Assembly: GCA_001574975.1 (NCBI GenBank)
Contig: KQ965760.1
Span: 340,126 to 397,102 of the forward strand
Source: Gonapodya prolifera JEL478
Lineage: Eukaryota > Monoblepharomycota > Monoblepharidomycetes > Monoblepharidales > Gonapodyaceae
DNA: 56,977 nucleotides
Direction of reading: 5' to 3'
In this document: positions 24,668-37,300 of the stretch, one piece after another
How the letters are laid out: each line of letters starts with the position of its first letter
How positions within the stretch are numbered: position 1 is the stretch's first letter
Notes under the pieces: generated by a model
The model's database searches: none
Told to the model about the DNA's origin: nothing
The model's input: only the letters and a program-made list of their open reading frames with translations
Position numbers and translations under genes: made by a program

Positions 24668-26003
24668 ATGACACGCACGATTGGCACTCGCATGATCAAC
24701 AAGTCCACGGTCTGTACCGCTGTTCGCGCGTAACGCACCGTATTCATGCTAATTCTGGTTCCGTCTACACCTTCTAGGGCAAAGGACGTATTTGCCTCGT
24801 AACGGGTTCTGCAAGCCAAGGAATGGGAAGGGAAGACATCAAGTTGATGGCGCAGGAGGGTGCGGTGGTCGCTGTCAGCGACATTCCTTCCAGAGAGAAT
24901 GAGGGCCGAGGTGAGAAATGCCCCCATTCGAAAACCCCCACGTCATTTTAACTCAATGTCTTCCTGCAGAGCTCGTAAAAGAGCTAGAAGATACTGGTAC
25001 GAAGGCGATCTGGGTCCCCCTGTAAGTATCAGCGCGTTAAGTACACATGTCTAATATGGCACCGCTATTCGGGACTCTGATGCATTTACACCCAGCGACG
25101 TGACGAGCGAAGAAGACTGGGAAAAGGCAATCGAGCAGTGAGTACATTTTGCGGAGGGCCCCACCGTGCAGCTCCGATTGCTCGACTCACCTTCAAAATA
25201 ACAATTCACAGAATCGAAGCAGAACTGTGAGTCACTATCCTCATTGTGACTATCAACCGCGAACACACTTTGACGTTCCACGCAGTGGAGTCCTCGACGT
25301 GCTGGTGAACAACGCTGGCATTGGTGGTCCGTCCGAGCCCGCTGTCGGCGGAATCGAGAACCTCTCGCTCGAAGACTGGCGGAAAACCCAGAGGGTCAAC
25401 ACTGAAGGGGTGTTTTTGGGTCACAAGTACGCAATCAAGTCTATGAAAACGAACACGGCCCAAGTGAGTTCTTCGTGTTCCCTTTTCATAGTCGCAATAC
25501 TCATTAACAACGAATGGCTGATCCCTCATATTTCTCCATAGGAAGCTTGCTCCATCGTCAATATTTCATCTCGCGCTGGTCTCTCCGGTGGCGGTTTCCT
25601 CGTCTCTTACAGCGCTTCCAAATGGGCTGTTCGCGGTATGACGAAAAGCTTTGCTGCCTATTGCAGTGAGAAGGGATACAAAATCCGCGTGAATTCTGTG
25701 CACCCTGGTATGTTTTGCGCTCAATATTGGGGGTCGAATAGTCACTCCATAGAGTTGTGTGGTAATCACCTATCTTTTCACCATTCACGCTTGGCTCCAG
25801 GTGTTATCATCACTGACATGACTCGCGGGGTCTGGTTTGACAAGGAAGATAAGCCGATTCACAACGCCATAGAGGGTGCCAGTTTGCTCAAACGCTCCGC
25901 GGAGGCAAAGGAGGTTGCAAACCTGGTCTTGTATCTCGCGAGTGACGAGTCGAGCTATTCAAATGCGTCAGAATTCATCGTTGACGGGGGTTGGAAGAGC
26001 TAA
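24668..26003 (+). CDS. Short-chain dehydrogenase/reductase
   Basis: Exons 24668-24709, 24778-24910, 24970-25021, 25096-25137, 25212-25226, 25286-25463, 25542-25707, 25801-26003; 276 aa, all phases closed. Classical SDR layout: NAD(P)-binding TGSASQGMG at about residue 22, VVAVSDIPSREN (the Asp after the second strand suggests NAD preference), LDVTSEEDW, the NNAGIGG motif, the catalytic Ser in NISSRAG, YSASK for Tyr/Lys, and the C-terminal EFIVDGGW that closes most SDRs. Substrate is not predictable. Odd points: a 15-bp microexon (25212-25226) encoding five residues, and an Asn-Ile-Glu insert before the middle helix. The first exon is short and its donor (GTCTGT) is weak, so the exact N-terminus is less certain. 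Confidence 0.9.
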
Positions 26004-26531
26004 TTATGAATGTTAATTTGTCTCAAAATGTATTCAGCCACCAAAATTCAGTATGATATTAATCGCACCATAAATGCTGTTTCGTACGGCGAGACTTTGA
26101 TTTCAATAATCGATTGCTCGATTTGGGCTTCGCATTTGAAGTGCAGTGCCAGGGCAGCAATTCCCGTCCTCAGGCACTTTTCCCGATTTTCCACGACGAA
26201 ACAGCCGGACATTCCCTCGGGATTTACAGGAGCTAGGGAAGTCGGAACTTGCTCACCCCCGTTGGCAGCGTGAGTGTGGGGCCATCGCGATTGGACGCCA
26301 GGATTCTGGTGGGAGTACCGCCATTGAAGGGGATTCATCGTTCGAACGAGTGGGATGTCCGAAAATGACTCGCTAGAACTGCTTGCTGGAATGCTCTCTC
26401 GCGGTCCCTTGAAACTCCCGCCCACGTCCTTGATTCCACAATGGAACCACCCCCTGAACACCAATCCCTGACGAACGGGCTTAGGCGTTGAACTCATTCA
26501 TCTTACCCATTTTCGTCAGAAACTCTCAACT
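26004..26531. other. Intergenic, upstream of CDK1-like gene
   Basis: About 530 bp between two plus-strand genes. A minus-strand open frame (26048-26497) exists but has no splice context or recognisable content. Presumed to contain the CDK promoter; no specific element identified. Confidence 0.5.
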
Positions 26532-27971
<1,440 letters not shown>

Positions 27972-28199
27972 GCGCGACTAGAATTTCTGTTTCGCAGTTT
28001 AGAGGCTTGAATTGGGGGCGTCTCTTCAAAGGAGTAATGGATTTGTTTCAGACTAATGTAACTTCATTGCATTCGATTTTATGGTTAGTGAGGTAGAGGG
28101 CCGGTGTTTGCCAAGTCATTGCTTGAGATGGATGGGGGAGGCTGCGGAAATAGGAATCTACCGCTTGTTCCCCAAGCAAGGAGAACACATCCAAGCCAT

Positions 28200-29430
28200 A
28201 TGTCGAAATCTGAAGAAAATCGAAGCCTGCTCTTTTCGTCACAGACTGGAGACTCGGCCATGCTCACTCCCTCTTCGCCAGCACCGGCAACTTCTGCCCC
28301 ATCACCCATCACACATTATCCACCTCCGTCCGAGCAGCCCCCACCTTCCTACAGCGCTCATCCGGGGGGAGAAGGTTACTATGTCGACCCAGAGGCGGCG
28401 GTGAAGCCCGTGGTGATTACCGCGGAAGCTGGAGACCCAATCCGGCGGGGTTTCATTCGGAAAGTCTACACAATACTGGCAGCGCAAATAGGACTTTCTG
28501 TTTTAATTGGTGGGTTTTGCTGTACGATATACGTGTTGTGGAAACGAGACTGATCAAACCAACTCTAAACTCGTGGCTGCAGGAGCAATGTTGATGTTCG
28601 CGAATGGTGGTAGCTTCAGGACTTGGATTTTACAGAATGTTTGGGCATTTTACGTTCCTCTGGCGGTGGCATTCGTGGGTTTCTAAGCGGATTTGTCGGG
28701 CAATTACAACGATTATGGTACTACGGGATTATCCGTTCGCTTCAGGTTTCTCTCATCGTCTTGAACTTCATCAAGAGGAAGACCCCATGGAACTTTGTGG
28801 TGCTGTCCATGTATGTGGGTCGAGCATCTGGGTTACTGCAATTTCTGATATTCCTTGTGGAAACAACCTGGTTCAAAGTTTCACGGTTTGCGAAGCCTTC
28901 TCAATTGGAACCGCTGGTACGATAAATACCGCCTTTACCCAGAACCTCTTTGGCATTGAAACGACTTGCTTTTTTATGCATACAGTGTCGCTCTATGACT
29001 CTCGGGTTGTTCTCCAAGCTGTCATCATCACATTCGCTCTCTTCGTACTCCTCACCATATTCACGATTCAGTCGAAGTTCGACTTTTCTGGATTAGGCCC
29101 ATTTCTCTTCATAGCTCTATTCGCCCTGATTATCGCTGGTTTCGTTCAGTTGTTTCTTCCTTTCAACAGGGTAACAGACTTGGTCATCGCTGTAATTGGA
29201 GCACTTGTGTTTTGCGGATACACGGTTTTTGATACATACATGATCGTGAACAGAGCCAGGTGAGTAACATCGCAATATCTTCACCATCATCGTGATCAGT
29301 TTACAAAAGCATGAACCATTTCCACCACAGTCCGGAGGACTACATCATTGCAGCCGTGGAGCTTTATCTCGACATCCTCAACCTCTTCCTCTACATTTTA
29401 AAGATTCTCAGTAGTTTGAAGAGCAATTAA
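28200..29430 (+). CDS. TMBIM / BAX-inhibitor-1-like membrane protein
   Basis: Exons 28200-28509, 28583-28674, 28746-28810, 28879-28916, 28986-29259, 29331-29430; 292 aa, phases closed. A Pro/Ser-rich cytosolic head (PPPSEQPPPSYSAHPGG, with PPxY-type PPPSY) precedes seven hydrophobic segments. Family signatures: RRGFIRKVYTILAAQIGLSV, NFIKRKTPWNFVVLS, FTVCEAFSIGTAV, TIFTIQSKFDFSG, VFDTYMIV and the C-terminal EDYIIAAVELYLDILNLFLY. The lifeguard/TMBIM4 subgroup acts as an ion-leak channel in ER or Golgi membranes and dampens cell death in other eukaryotes; here that is inferred from family. The PPSY motif could recruit WW-domain ubiquitin ligases. An internal start at 28260 is possible. Confidence 0.93.
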
Positions 29431-29905
29431 CGACCTAACCATGAGATGAAGGCGTTATCTTGGCACCAATTTTGTACCGAGCCCGTTTGGGATGATCTCG
29501 GTCGATGCACTTCTGAATTTTTGGATTTGATAAACACTTCCTTAGATTTCTTTGTCAACACATGTGAAGAGTGGCTGTGACCGAAGTTGAGGAATATTCT
29601 TGTATTCTTCGGGAGCTACGAGCGCAAACAACACTCCGACGTCTTGCGAAGGAGTGTGTTGATCGTCGATGTCGCCAAGGAGGCTCCAGTGCTCGATGGC
29701 GCACGGACGAGGGGCTTCCACCGCGCTCATCTGGAACTCGACCGCTCCACGACGTCAATCGTCGGACATCGCTGTCGCAGCCTTTCAGCGTGACATTGAT
29801 TAGACGTCGTCCATCATCAAGATCGAGTAAGGTCGGTCAGTGCCTCTTCCAGTCATGGTGATCGGATCCAACTACGCAAAATCTCTCATAGCTCAGGTGA
29901 CAACG
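29431..29905. other. Intergenic between TMBIM gene and HMG gene 1
   Basis: About 475 bp. Open frames on both strands without recognisable content. The frame of HMG gene 1 is open upstream (to about 29840) but the first convincing starts are at 29855 and 29906. Confidence 0.45.
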
Positions 29906-31150
29906 ATGGCTTCACCCTCGCTCTCTCCTTTTGGACCGGAATTTCCCTCGATTGCGTCTTTCAACACATTCGAGTCGCGCTTGCTTCCGCAGGCTTCTCA
30001 AGCTGACAGAGATCCCGAACCTCCCGCTGCATTTCTATCCGACGCTGCGGCTGACTGGGACATTGATCAACTAATTGCTACACTCCATCCAAGCTTGAGA
30101 CCCGACGACAGGGATCGAGGTGCTTGTGCAGGGGAACAAGGGAACCTGTCATCGTCGACGTATCACAGCGATCCTTTGTCGTGGGACTGGGACTGCAAGG
30201 CACAGACTGTGGAGTTGCAGGCACCTGAAGCATCGAACGATTTCGTCGAAGTCGCGCCTGCCAGTACTCCCGCTGCGGATGCGAATTCATCGCACCCATT
30301 AATCCCCGAAAATTTCGTTCCCCTTCCTTTCCCAATGATGTTTCAAGGGACAGCTGACTATTTCAGCCAAATTGGATGCTACCTGAATCTGCCGCCTGAA
30401 GATAATGGTCGCGCTCCGACCATTGATCATGCGGATCATCTGTACTTTCTCTTCCCAGCAGGAATCGGAGCGGAGTGGTACATCCCATGTCCTCCTCAAG
30501 ACAATGCTGATATGACTTCGAACAAAATCGGAAAAGTTGAGGCTCCACCGTACAATACTGAGCTCGAACATATGATTCAACAATCAAGTAAAGCTGACCT
30601 GGACATTGAAACCCGACCAAATCATGTCTCCTTTGATAATAAAGCTCCCTTCGGTGGGGATGATGAAGATTCCCGCATGAAGACCAGCAGGAAAGCCGCT
30701 AAGGGGAAGTCTGCCGCGCGGGTATGTTCGAGGCAGCGCTGGTTCCTTTTCATAGACGGCCTCTATAACAACACCCAAAAGCAGATTCGTCGGTCGGCTA
30801 GAACTCAATCCGACAATGAAATGGTACCTCCAAGTGATCACGCCCAGGCGATTGACCAGTCATTTGGAGCGAGTGCATTGCGCGTGTCGTCAGTACCGCG
30901 CCCACCCAATTCGTTTATCCTATATCGGCGAGAAGCATCCCGTGCAATCATATCGGAACACTTGGAACGGGGAGAGGCGATCTCGAACATCAAGGTCAGC
31001 AAGCTTGTGGGCGAAAGGTGGGCCAATGAAAGTCGCGAAGTCAAGCAAAAGTACGCCAAAATGGCTTTGGAGTGTCGTAAGAAGCACATGGAGCTCTATC
31101 CTGGGGTGTGTTTCAGTTTTGCAGGTATAAACCTCAAACGCAGGTCCTAA
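29906..31150 (+). CDS. MATA-type HMG-box transcription factor 1
   Basis: Start chosen at the ATG 29906 (MASPSLSPF); an ATG at 29855 is possible. One open frame of 414 aa; a 60-bp in-frame intron (30722-30781, GTATGT...AAAAG) probably removes 20 residues. The N-terminal two thirds are disordered and acidic. The HMG box sits at about residues 328-400: RPPNSFILYRREASRAI, SNIKVSKLVGERWANES, KQKYAKMALECRKKH and ELYPG. RPPNxFILYR plus IxxSKLVGxxW is the MATA_HMG subgroup, found in fungal mating-type and sex-locus regulators. The usual YKYxPR after YPG is displaced by a short GTGTGT...GCAG stretch, so the 3' splice structure is uncertain: YPG may continue as YKPQTQ after an intron. Convergent with HMG gene 2. 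Confidence 0.85.
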   Translation: MASPSLSPFGPEFPSIASFNTFESRLLPQASQADRDPEPPAAFLSDAAADWDIDQLIATLHPSLRPDDRDRGACAGEQGNLSSSTYHSDPLSWDWDCKAQTVELQAPEASNDFVEVAPASTPAADANSSHPLIPENFVPLPFPMMFQGTADYFSQIGCYLNLPPEDNGRAPTIDHADHLYFLFPAGIGAEWYIPCPPQDNADMTSNKIGKVEAPPYNTELEHMIQQSSKADLDIETRPNHVSFDNKAPFGGDDEDSRMKTSRKAAKGKSAARVCSRQRWFLFIDGLYNNTQKQIRRSARTQSDNEMVPPSDHAQAIDQSFGASALRVSSVPRPPNSFILYRREASRAIISEHLERGEAISNIKVSKLVGERWANESREVKQKYAKMALECRKKHMELYPGVCFSFAGINLKRRS

Positions 31151-31588
31151 GACTCCCCGTTTCTGTGGTTTCCTGCTCCATTTTCACATAGTACAAGTAC
31201 ACCCCACGCAAACAAAAGCCCCGACGATGTAAGCGGGAGCATAATGAGGTAATGTCTCTTTTTGATTTCTGAGTGTGTCCTCAGGACTAAAATGGAGCAC
31301 CACCGTCTCCGTTTCTTTCAGTATCCTATTACACAGCTGAAAGAGCCAAGGAATGATGTTTATGGCACCCTCAACTTCGACGAGGAATTGTGATGCATTC
31401 ACACCATGTCGATCACAACTTGTAGAACAGAGAAGCTAGGCAGTACGAACATGTACTTCAATTATGCATGGTCAAAATTTCATGAACTAAACATGAGGAA
31501 GGTTGAATTTGTCGCTATGAGAATAATAGTGTACACTAAAGCTGAAGAAGACTGTGAGTCGAAAACGTGCTCTTTCGTCGAATACGGA
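31151..31588. other. Spacer between the two convergent HMG genes
   Basis: About 440 bp between the 3' ends. May include the unresolved last exon of HMG gene 1 (to about 31190). AT-richer; no gene recognised. Confidence 0.5.
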
Positions 31589-34107
31589 TCATTCCGTCAT
31601 CACTGATGAGGACGAATGGGATCTGGATCTCGCAAGAATCTCATTCTGAATATAAAGGGGGTTCGGCATTTCGCAGCATGTATTTGTTTGGATTCACGGG
31701 GAACTTTGGAACGTAGGAAATCAGACAATTGCGACAAAAAGGAACTCAAGGAAAGAAACTCACATCATTGTAATCCCTTTTCGACCTTCTCTGCACCATC
31801 TTCCTTGGAGCGTACTTGTAGCCCGGATACATTTCTGCGTGCTTCCTCGCCTCTTCCTTCTGCATCGCCGCGTATTTGGCCTTCACCTCTGCACTTTCTT
31901 GTTGCCACATCTTCCCAACCAACTTCGAGATTTCAATGTTGGAGATCGTCATTCCGGCCTCGAAATGGGAAATCACAATCTCCTTGTGCTTGTCACGACG
32001 ATACAGCACAAACTGATTTGGTGGGCGGGGCGGACCACCCCATAAACGTGGCTTTCGGTTCGGATCTCCACTCGCAGTTGTTGGAGGTGGCGTCAGCTGA
32101 CTGTTTGTTTCACCGTTGGGATCAGGCCTGTGTTGGGCATTAATCGTGGCCAGGCTGTCGGTTTTCCTTTTCCGTGGTGCTCTTGGTTTCCAAGTCGCCG
32201 ATTTTTGTTTCGTAGTCGCCGGATTCAAGATGTTCGACTGAGATGGACCGCCGACAGAAACGTCTCCTCTTGGTGTGACAGTGCGGCGTTTTCGAGGGCC
32301 CGCTGGTGGACTGGCCTCGCGGGTGAGCCGTAAGTCGACGGTAGACGAAACCCATGTCCGAGGATCGTCATCATCCATCTGAGAAGCCCGATCCCACGCA
32401 GAATCATCCATATCCATCTGTACAGGCGGATTGGTTTCAAAAGGCCCTGTTGCATCTTCAAGTTCGATTGCTTGCGTCCTCCTTTCTGGGTATGTCGACC
32501 GTCTCCGAACTCTAATGTAAATCTTTGGTAGAGGTGGAAGCGTTCTAAGTCGCTCCCGAATGTCTTCGGTAGAAGCCTCCAGTGGGGCGTCTTCCGGCTC
32601 ATCGTCTTCCTCGTCGTCGTCAGAACTTTGATCAAAGTTCCACGGATCCGATCTGTCTTTCATCTTTACATCCTCCTCTTCAGATGACGAAATATCCTCG
32701 AGATCGGATTGGGTTGGCGGTGGGGTTGGGGCATCATCGCTTGTGTCATCGGCATCACTTTCGACTGGGCGCTTCTCTTCTGTGTGTGCAGGTGCTTCCT
32801 CCGTAGTAACATCATCTGGGGGAGGAGCCGGGTCGCGGTTACGAATCGGTAAGTCGGCAAAGGTAATATTCTCGCTCCGAGAAGGGAGAAAGAGCTCGGT
32901 GTAAACAGACGGAACGGATGCGGTGGTGGAAGTGGCAGCGGAATTAGCCGGGGAAATACCACGCTGTGGACGGGTGGACGTATCTTCGGTAAAACTAAGT
33001 CATAGATTTCACGTAGTCCTGCTCACCTGTGGAGGCTTCAATTCCAGCATATCCAATACCTCCCAGCCGGGCCTATAAACCATCCCCCCCCTTGACGTCC
33101 AAGCACGAACATCTTCTTCTTTGATCTCCCCTGTCATTACTCTATGCTTCCACAACCTGTACTTTTCGTGGTGTTCCAGGGCCTTCTGTTGAGCCATAGC
33201 CTGGAATCGCTGTTTGACCTCGTTACTTTCCACCCTCCACATCTTGGCGACGAGCCGGGAGACTTCAGCGTTCTGAACCTTCACACCAAGTTGATTGTAA
33301 AAGGAGTGAACTCTCCTGCTAGCCGCGCTGCGGAAAAGCAGGAAACTGTTCTCAGGGCGAGGGGGCGGAGCTGTGTCTGGGCGACGGCGGTGGTGACGAC
33401 GCTGGCAAAGTGGCGGGTCGACGATTGATTCGTAGCTACAAAAGGACGTGAGCTTACCTTCCGTGGCGCTGCGTCCTCGTCATCTTCAAATGGGTAATTT
33501 CCGTCGGCTGGGAGAAGACCTTCCGGAAGTTCGATGTCATCTTTGTCATACTTCTGGGGAGTTTCCTGCTTTCGAAAAAAAAAGTCTAAGGTGAAGAATG
33601 CAGCTCTCGGTTTTGTCCACTGGATTGTACCTTCGAAGTTGCAAGTGTTGGCACATTACTGACAACCGAAGAGGGCTGAGAATCGTCAGGGCGCTTGACT
33701 GCCAGTGACTGCTCCATATTAGCAAGTTCAGTGTCCGATGGGTCCGAATCCCATGCTGAGGAGCGCTTCTTACGGCCCCGTATCGTGGGTTTAGATCCTC
33801 GATTAGCTTTTTTGACATTATTGGACTTCTGGCCTCCTTGGTTGATAGTTCTACCGTCAGTCAGTAGCGTCGTATCAGTGGCGGATGGGGTAATTGGGTT
33901 GGAAACCCTTGCAGAAGAACGGGGAGGTTGATTTTGAAGTTGGGGTTGCATTGGAGAGTTGTGGCTCCCCGTTTGGCGTTCGTCGGACGCTACTACCATA
34001 TCCTGGCCCCTTTGGTATCCAAAAGATGGGTGAGAGCCTTGTTGAAACCATTTGAGACCAAAGGCGCCCTCCGGATTGTGGTGAATGGTTGCAGGGTGAG
34101 AGGGCAT
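31589..34107 (-). CDS. Two-HMG-box MATA-type transcription factor 2
   Basis: Exons 33631-34107, 33458-33565, 33027-33401, 31764-32963, 31589-31645 join without phase break to 738 aa. The first HMG box (exon 3, about residues 205-275) reads RPENSFLLFRSAASRRVHSF, VQNAEVSRLVAKMWRVES and KQRFQAMAQQKALEHHEKY: a diverged box. After it comes a Trp/Tyr-rich segment and a long acidic, Pro-rich linker. The second box (about 631-705) is a canonical MATA_HMG: RPPNQFVLYRRDKHKEIV, SNIEISKLVGKMWQQES, YPGYKYAPRKM, followed by a basic QRRSKRD tail. The N-terminus has NLS-like GRKKRSSAW. A short last exon encodes a Ser-rich end. I chose the ATG at 34107; one at 34170 would add a hydrophobic head unlikely for a nuclear protein. 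Confidence 0.86.
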
Positions 34108-34320
34108 TCTAGACGCCGCGAGGAATACCGAGAGGAACGCGTCGCATGAATAGTAACAGTGATTTAACATCGTAATGTACTGTGAGCGGAGTCGAAACGC
34201 GTTTATCGCGCTGATACCACAATGCTTACCTTATGAACAATGGATCGGTCGGCGCACGAACTGTCCCTTGATGGCTCGCAAAGGAGGTCGCAGAGTGAAG
34301 CAATTTGTTGAAGGAGAATA

Positions 34321-37300
34321 ATGCGCTTGCTGCAGCCAAGTCCGCCTCCCCTGAGCGACGATGCGGAGGGTGGGGTGTTTGGTTCCTCGCTACTGGGTAC
34401 TCTGGAGTTTGAAGGGCCGAAGGGAGCATCGCAGCAGCGAAGGCGAAGGAAGTTGGGTATCAAAGTCGTTGAGCTTCCGCAGCAGACGGTGCAGGGGGAG
34501 GTTTGTCTCAATGGGCTCGTTTTGGGCAGTTGGCTTTCGCAATTTGAGGCACACATCAATAGGCTTGAAATTTCTAAACACTTCCACAACGCATGCTTTC
34601 TATTTCAATTTAGAAGTCAACCATGAAAGCAAATTTATTCTGAAAGCGTTAGATGACATGGGAAGGTCGACGCTAAGTGTGACCCTCACCTATGTGGAAA
34701 CAACGAAGAGGGTTCCACTGGGACAACGGAAGACGTTCACATTGTACGCCTTTATTGGGGAAGGGTGGTGGTGGCACAGCAACTCATTCCCGAGCTCTCA
34801 CTACTTCAGGTTGTGTTCTCTTTTGGATCACATCCAAATGGAGCCCCTCGTTTGGGTCGCGATACCGGAAGAAGCTACGCCATCTGCGAATCTGGACTCG
34901 TCCGATTACTTCCCTCCGCAATCAGAGGGTGTGATTCTCAGCGCGAATGGACCTGTCCCAGCGATATCCATCAGCGGAACACCTGACGAGAACACGCCAG
35001 CAGAAGGAGCGATCTCATTTGACGCGGAAGTTACTCTGAAGACGCACGCCTCCACGGATGCTGTTACTGGCGGGGAAATTGTCAGTGAAATCAGTTCAGA
35101 TCAATTATCAGTGGAAGAGGAAGTCGTCCTACAGCCTCCCGCACCGCATCTGTCGCTAAGTAATCAATTGTAAGTGATAGTTCGAACTCTCTAACTTTCG
35201 CCACTCATGTGATTGTGAAGTCCACTTTACGGTCCAGCAAATCGGGCACCCGCAAAAGTGTCACAGCTCTCCCTTCATCACCAGAACCCGTCTCATGGAC
35301 TCTCGAGTGTCATATCGCCACACCTTAGAGGAAGTGGCGATCGTCTCCACAGTTCTGATGTCTCCTCTGGCTCCACAACGGTGACCAGTTTAGATAGGCT
35401 CAGGACGAATGATGAGCAGCCCCGATTACCCGTATCAGATTTTCGATCCCCTTCCGAACTATCCACGGCATCCGCAGATTATGTCGATGGTGAAAATCAC
35501 TTCTGCCACGGTTTGCAATCTCCATTCCCTCGTCTTCCACCTAGCATTTCCTGTCACCGCGCCGCTTTCGACTTGGAATCTCCTCTCGAGCCTACACCAA
35601 AAGATATTATCAATCCTTTCATAGCCGCCCATACGTCGATCCCAAATGAAGCTTCAACAAGTTCAAACATTCTTCCTCGTGAAACAATGAGTTCTAATCT
35701 ACTTCCACACGAAGTGGAGTCGAGTACCAACGTTCCACACCACCCTCGCGCACCAATACTCGATACTTTACCAAGTTTCTCGCACGAGGATTGCAGCCTC
35801 ACGTCCCGAGATCCACCCGCCGCGAACGCAACCCCACGGAAACGCTCCTCCTCTGTCAGTATTGGACATATTTCAAGGTTTCACGCCCTACAATCACAAT
35901 CGTACGAACTACCATCCGGAGGAACCCTGAGTCGAAATCAGTCCACCCTCCACAAGCTTCTTCATCATTCACGTGATGACGATGGCAGCAATTGTGGTGG
36001 CATGGGAGATGGTGGACTCGCGGGTAACGATTCTCATCAACTGCCCTATCCAACATTCCACCGGCCAAGAGCTGGAAGCGGCACCAGTCAGGATCACGAT
36101 TCTCACATTGGTGGGAAAAGTAGACGAAGCTCATTTGCACGAGACCTTCACGATCTCGGCGACCATGATTTCCTCAGTAGCACGGCATCGTTCTTTCACC
36201 GTGTGTTCCAACACCACACTCGTGGTTCCTCCCGACAGACCTCTCTTCAAGGCTCGCGAGCGGCATCACGTGAGGATCTCCGCCATGTCGAGAATGCCGA
36301 GGGCTCCTCGGACTCCAATGAAACTCGTTTCGAACACCGCAAGGGTTCAAGCCAGCGCTCCCAAGATCTCCATTCTGAAGAATCATTGTCTCAGGCCCAC
36401 AAAGGAACACCACAAGAACCATTCCCTCGAATACACCGCAAGTCGTCCCACGGATCAACGCATGGATCTCGTCATGGCCCGCACGAGCACTCAAGCCTTT
36501 TCAAGGACCTCTTCACCAAGCATCGACACGAAAGCTCTAACGGAGGTCCGGGGGAGACACCGACCAGTGGCGAGAGTGAACCGCACTCTCCGGCGTCGCT
36601 TGGCTTTGAGCCATCCCATCATCTCGCGACACCCAAGAAGCTCGAACGAACACCAAGTGAGACAAGCTTGTCGGACAAGTATGGGCTGATTGGGAAGCAT
36701 CTTGGAAAAGGAGCGAACGCCGTGGTGCGGCTAGCTAAGAAGGTTGACGATTGGCAGAAACAGCCAACGTATTACGCCGTGAAGGTGAGATAGTCGTCCC
36801 ATAGAGTCAGTGGGGACTCTGCAAATACCGTTCCTTTAACCTTCACAGAAATTCCGTAAAAGAGGCAAAGACGAGCATAAGCGCGATTACATAAAAAAGG
36901 TGATCGCAGAGTTCTGCATAAGGTTGGTATTTTTGTGTGCCAGCGAACTATGAGTTCGCCTATAACTCGTCTCGTCGGACCACCGCTTCAAGTTCATCAC
37001 TCCACCACCCCAATGTCGTCGAAGCCGCTGACCTTGTAAAGGACGATGACGGACGGTGGTGTGAGATAATGGAGTATCTCCCCGGAGGGGACCTCTACGG
37101 TCGCATGGCGGCGGACAAAATCACCACCCACGATGAGATCAATTGTTACTTCATGCAATTACTGAAGGGTGTCGAATATTTGCACAGTATTGGGGTGGCG
37201 CATCGGTAAGTCCATGTACAGGGTGTCCTTGTCCGTTACGGTTCCAAATTTATCGTTCCATGGTTATACTTCAGAGATCTGAAACCCGAAAACCTGATTC

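Noticed and set aside
26048-26497. 149-codon minus-strand open frame upstream of the CDK gene
   Set aside because: No splice context, no recognisable motif and overlap with the presumed CDK promoter. Kept as intergenic.
29840-29905. Extended N-terminus of HMG gene 1 from 29840
   Set aside because: The frame begins with GTG rather than ATG there; real ATGs occur at 29855 and 29906.
31589-33401. Two separate HMG-box genes on the minus strand
   Set aside because: The exon ending at 33027 and the exon starting at 32963 join in phase with good GTGAGC and CACAG signals, and the frame is open through both, so one gene is more likely.
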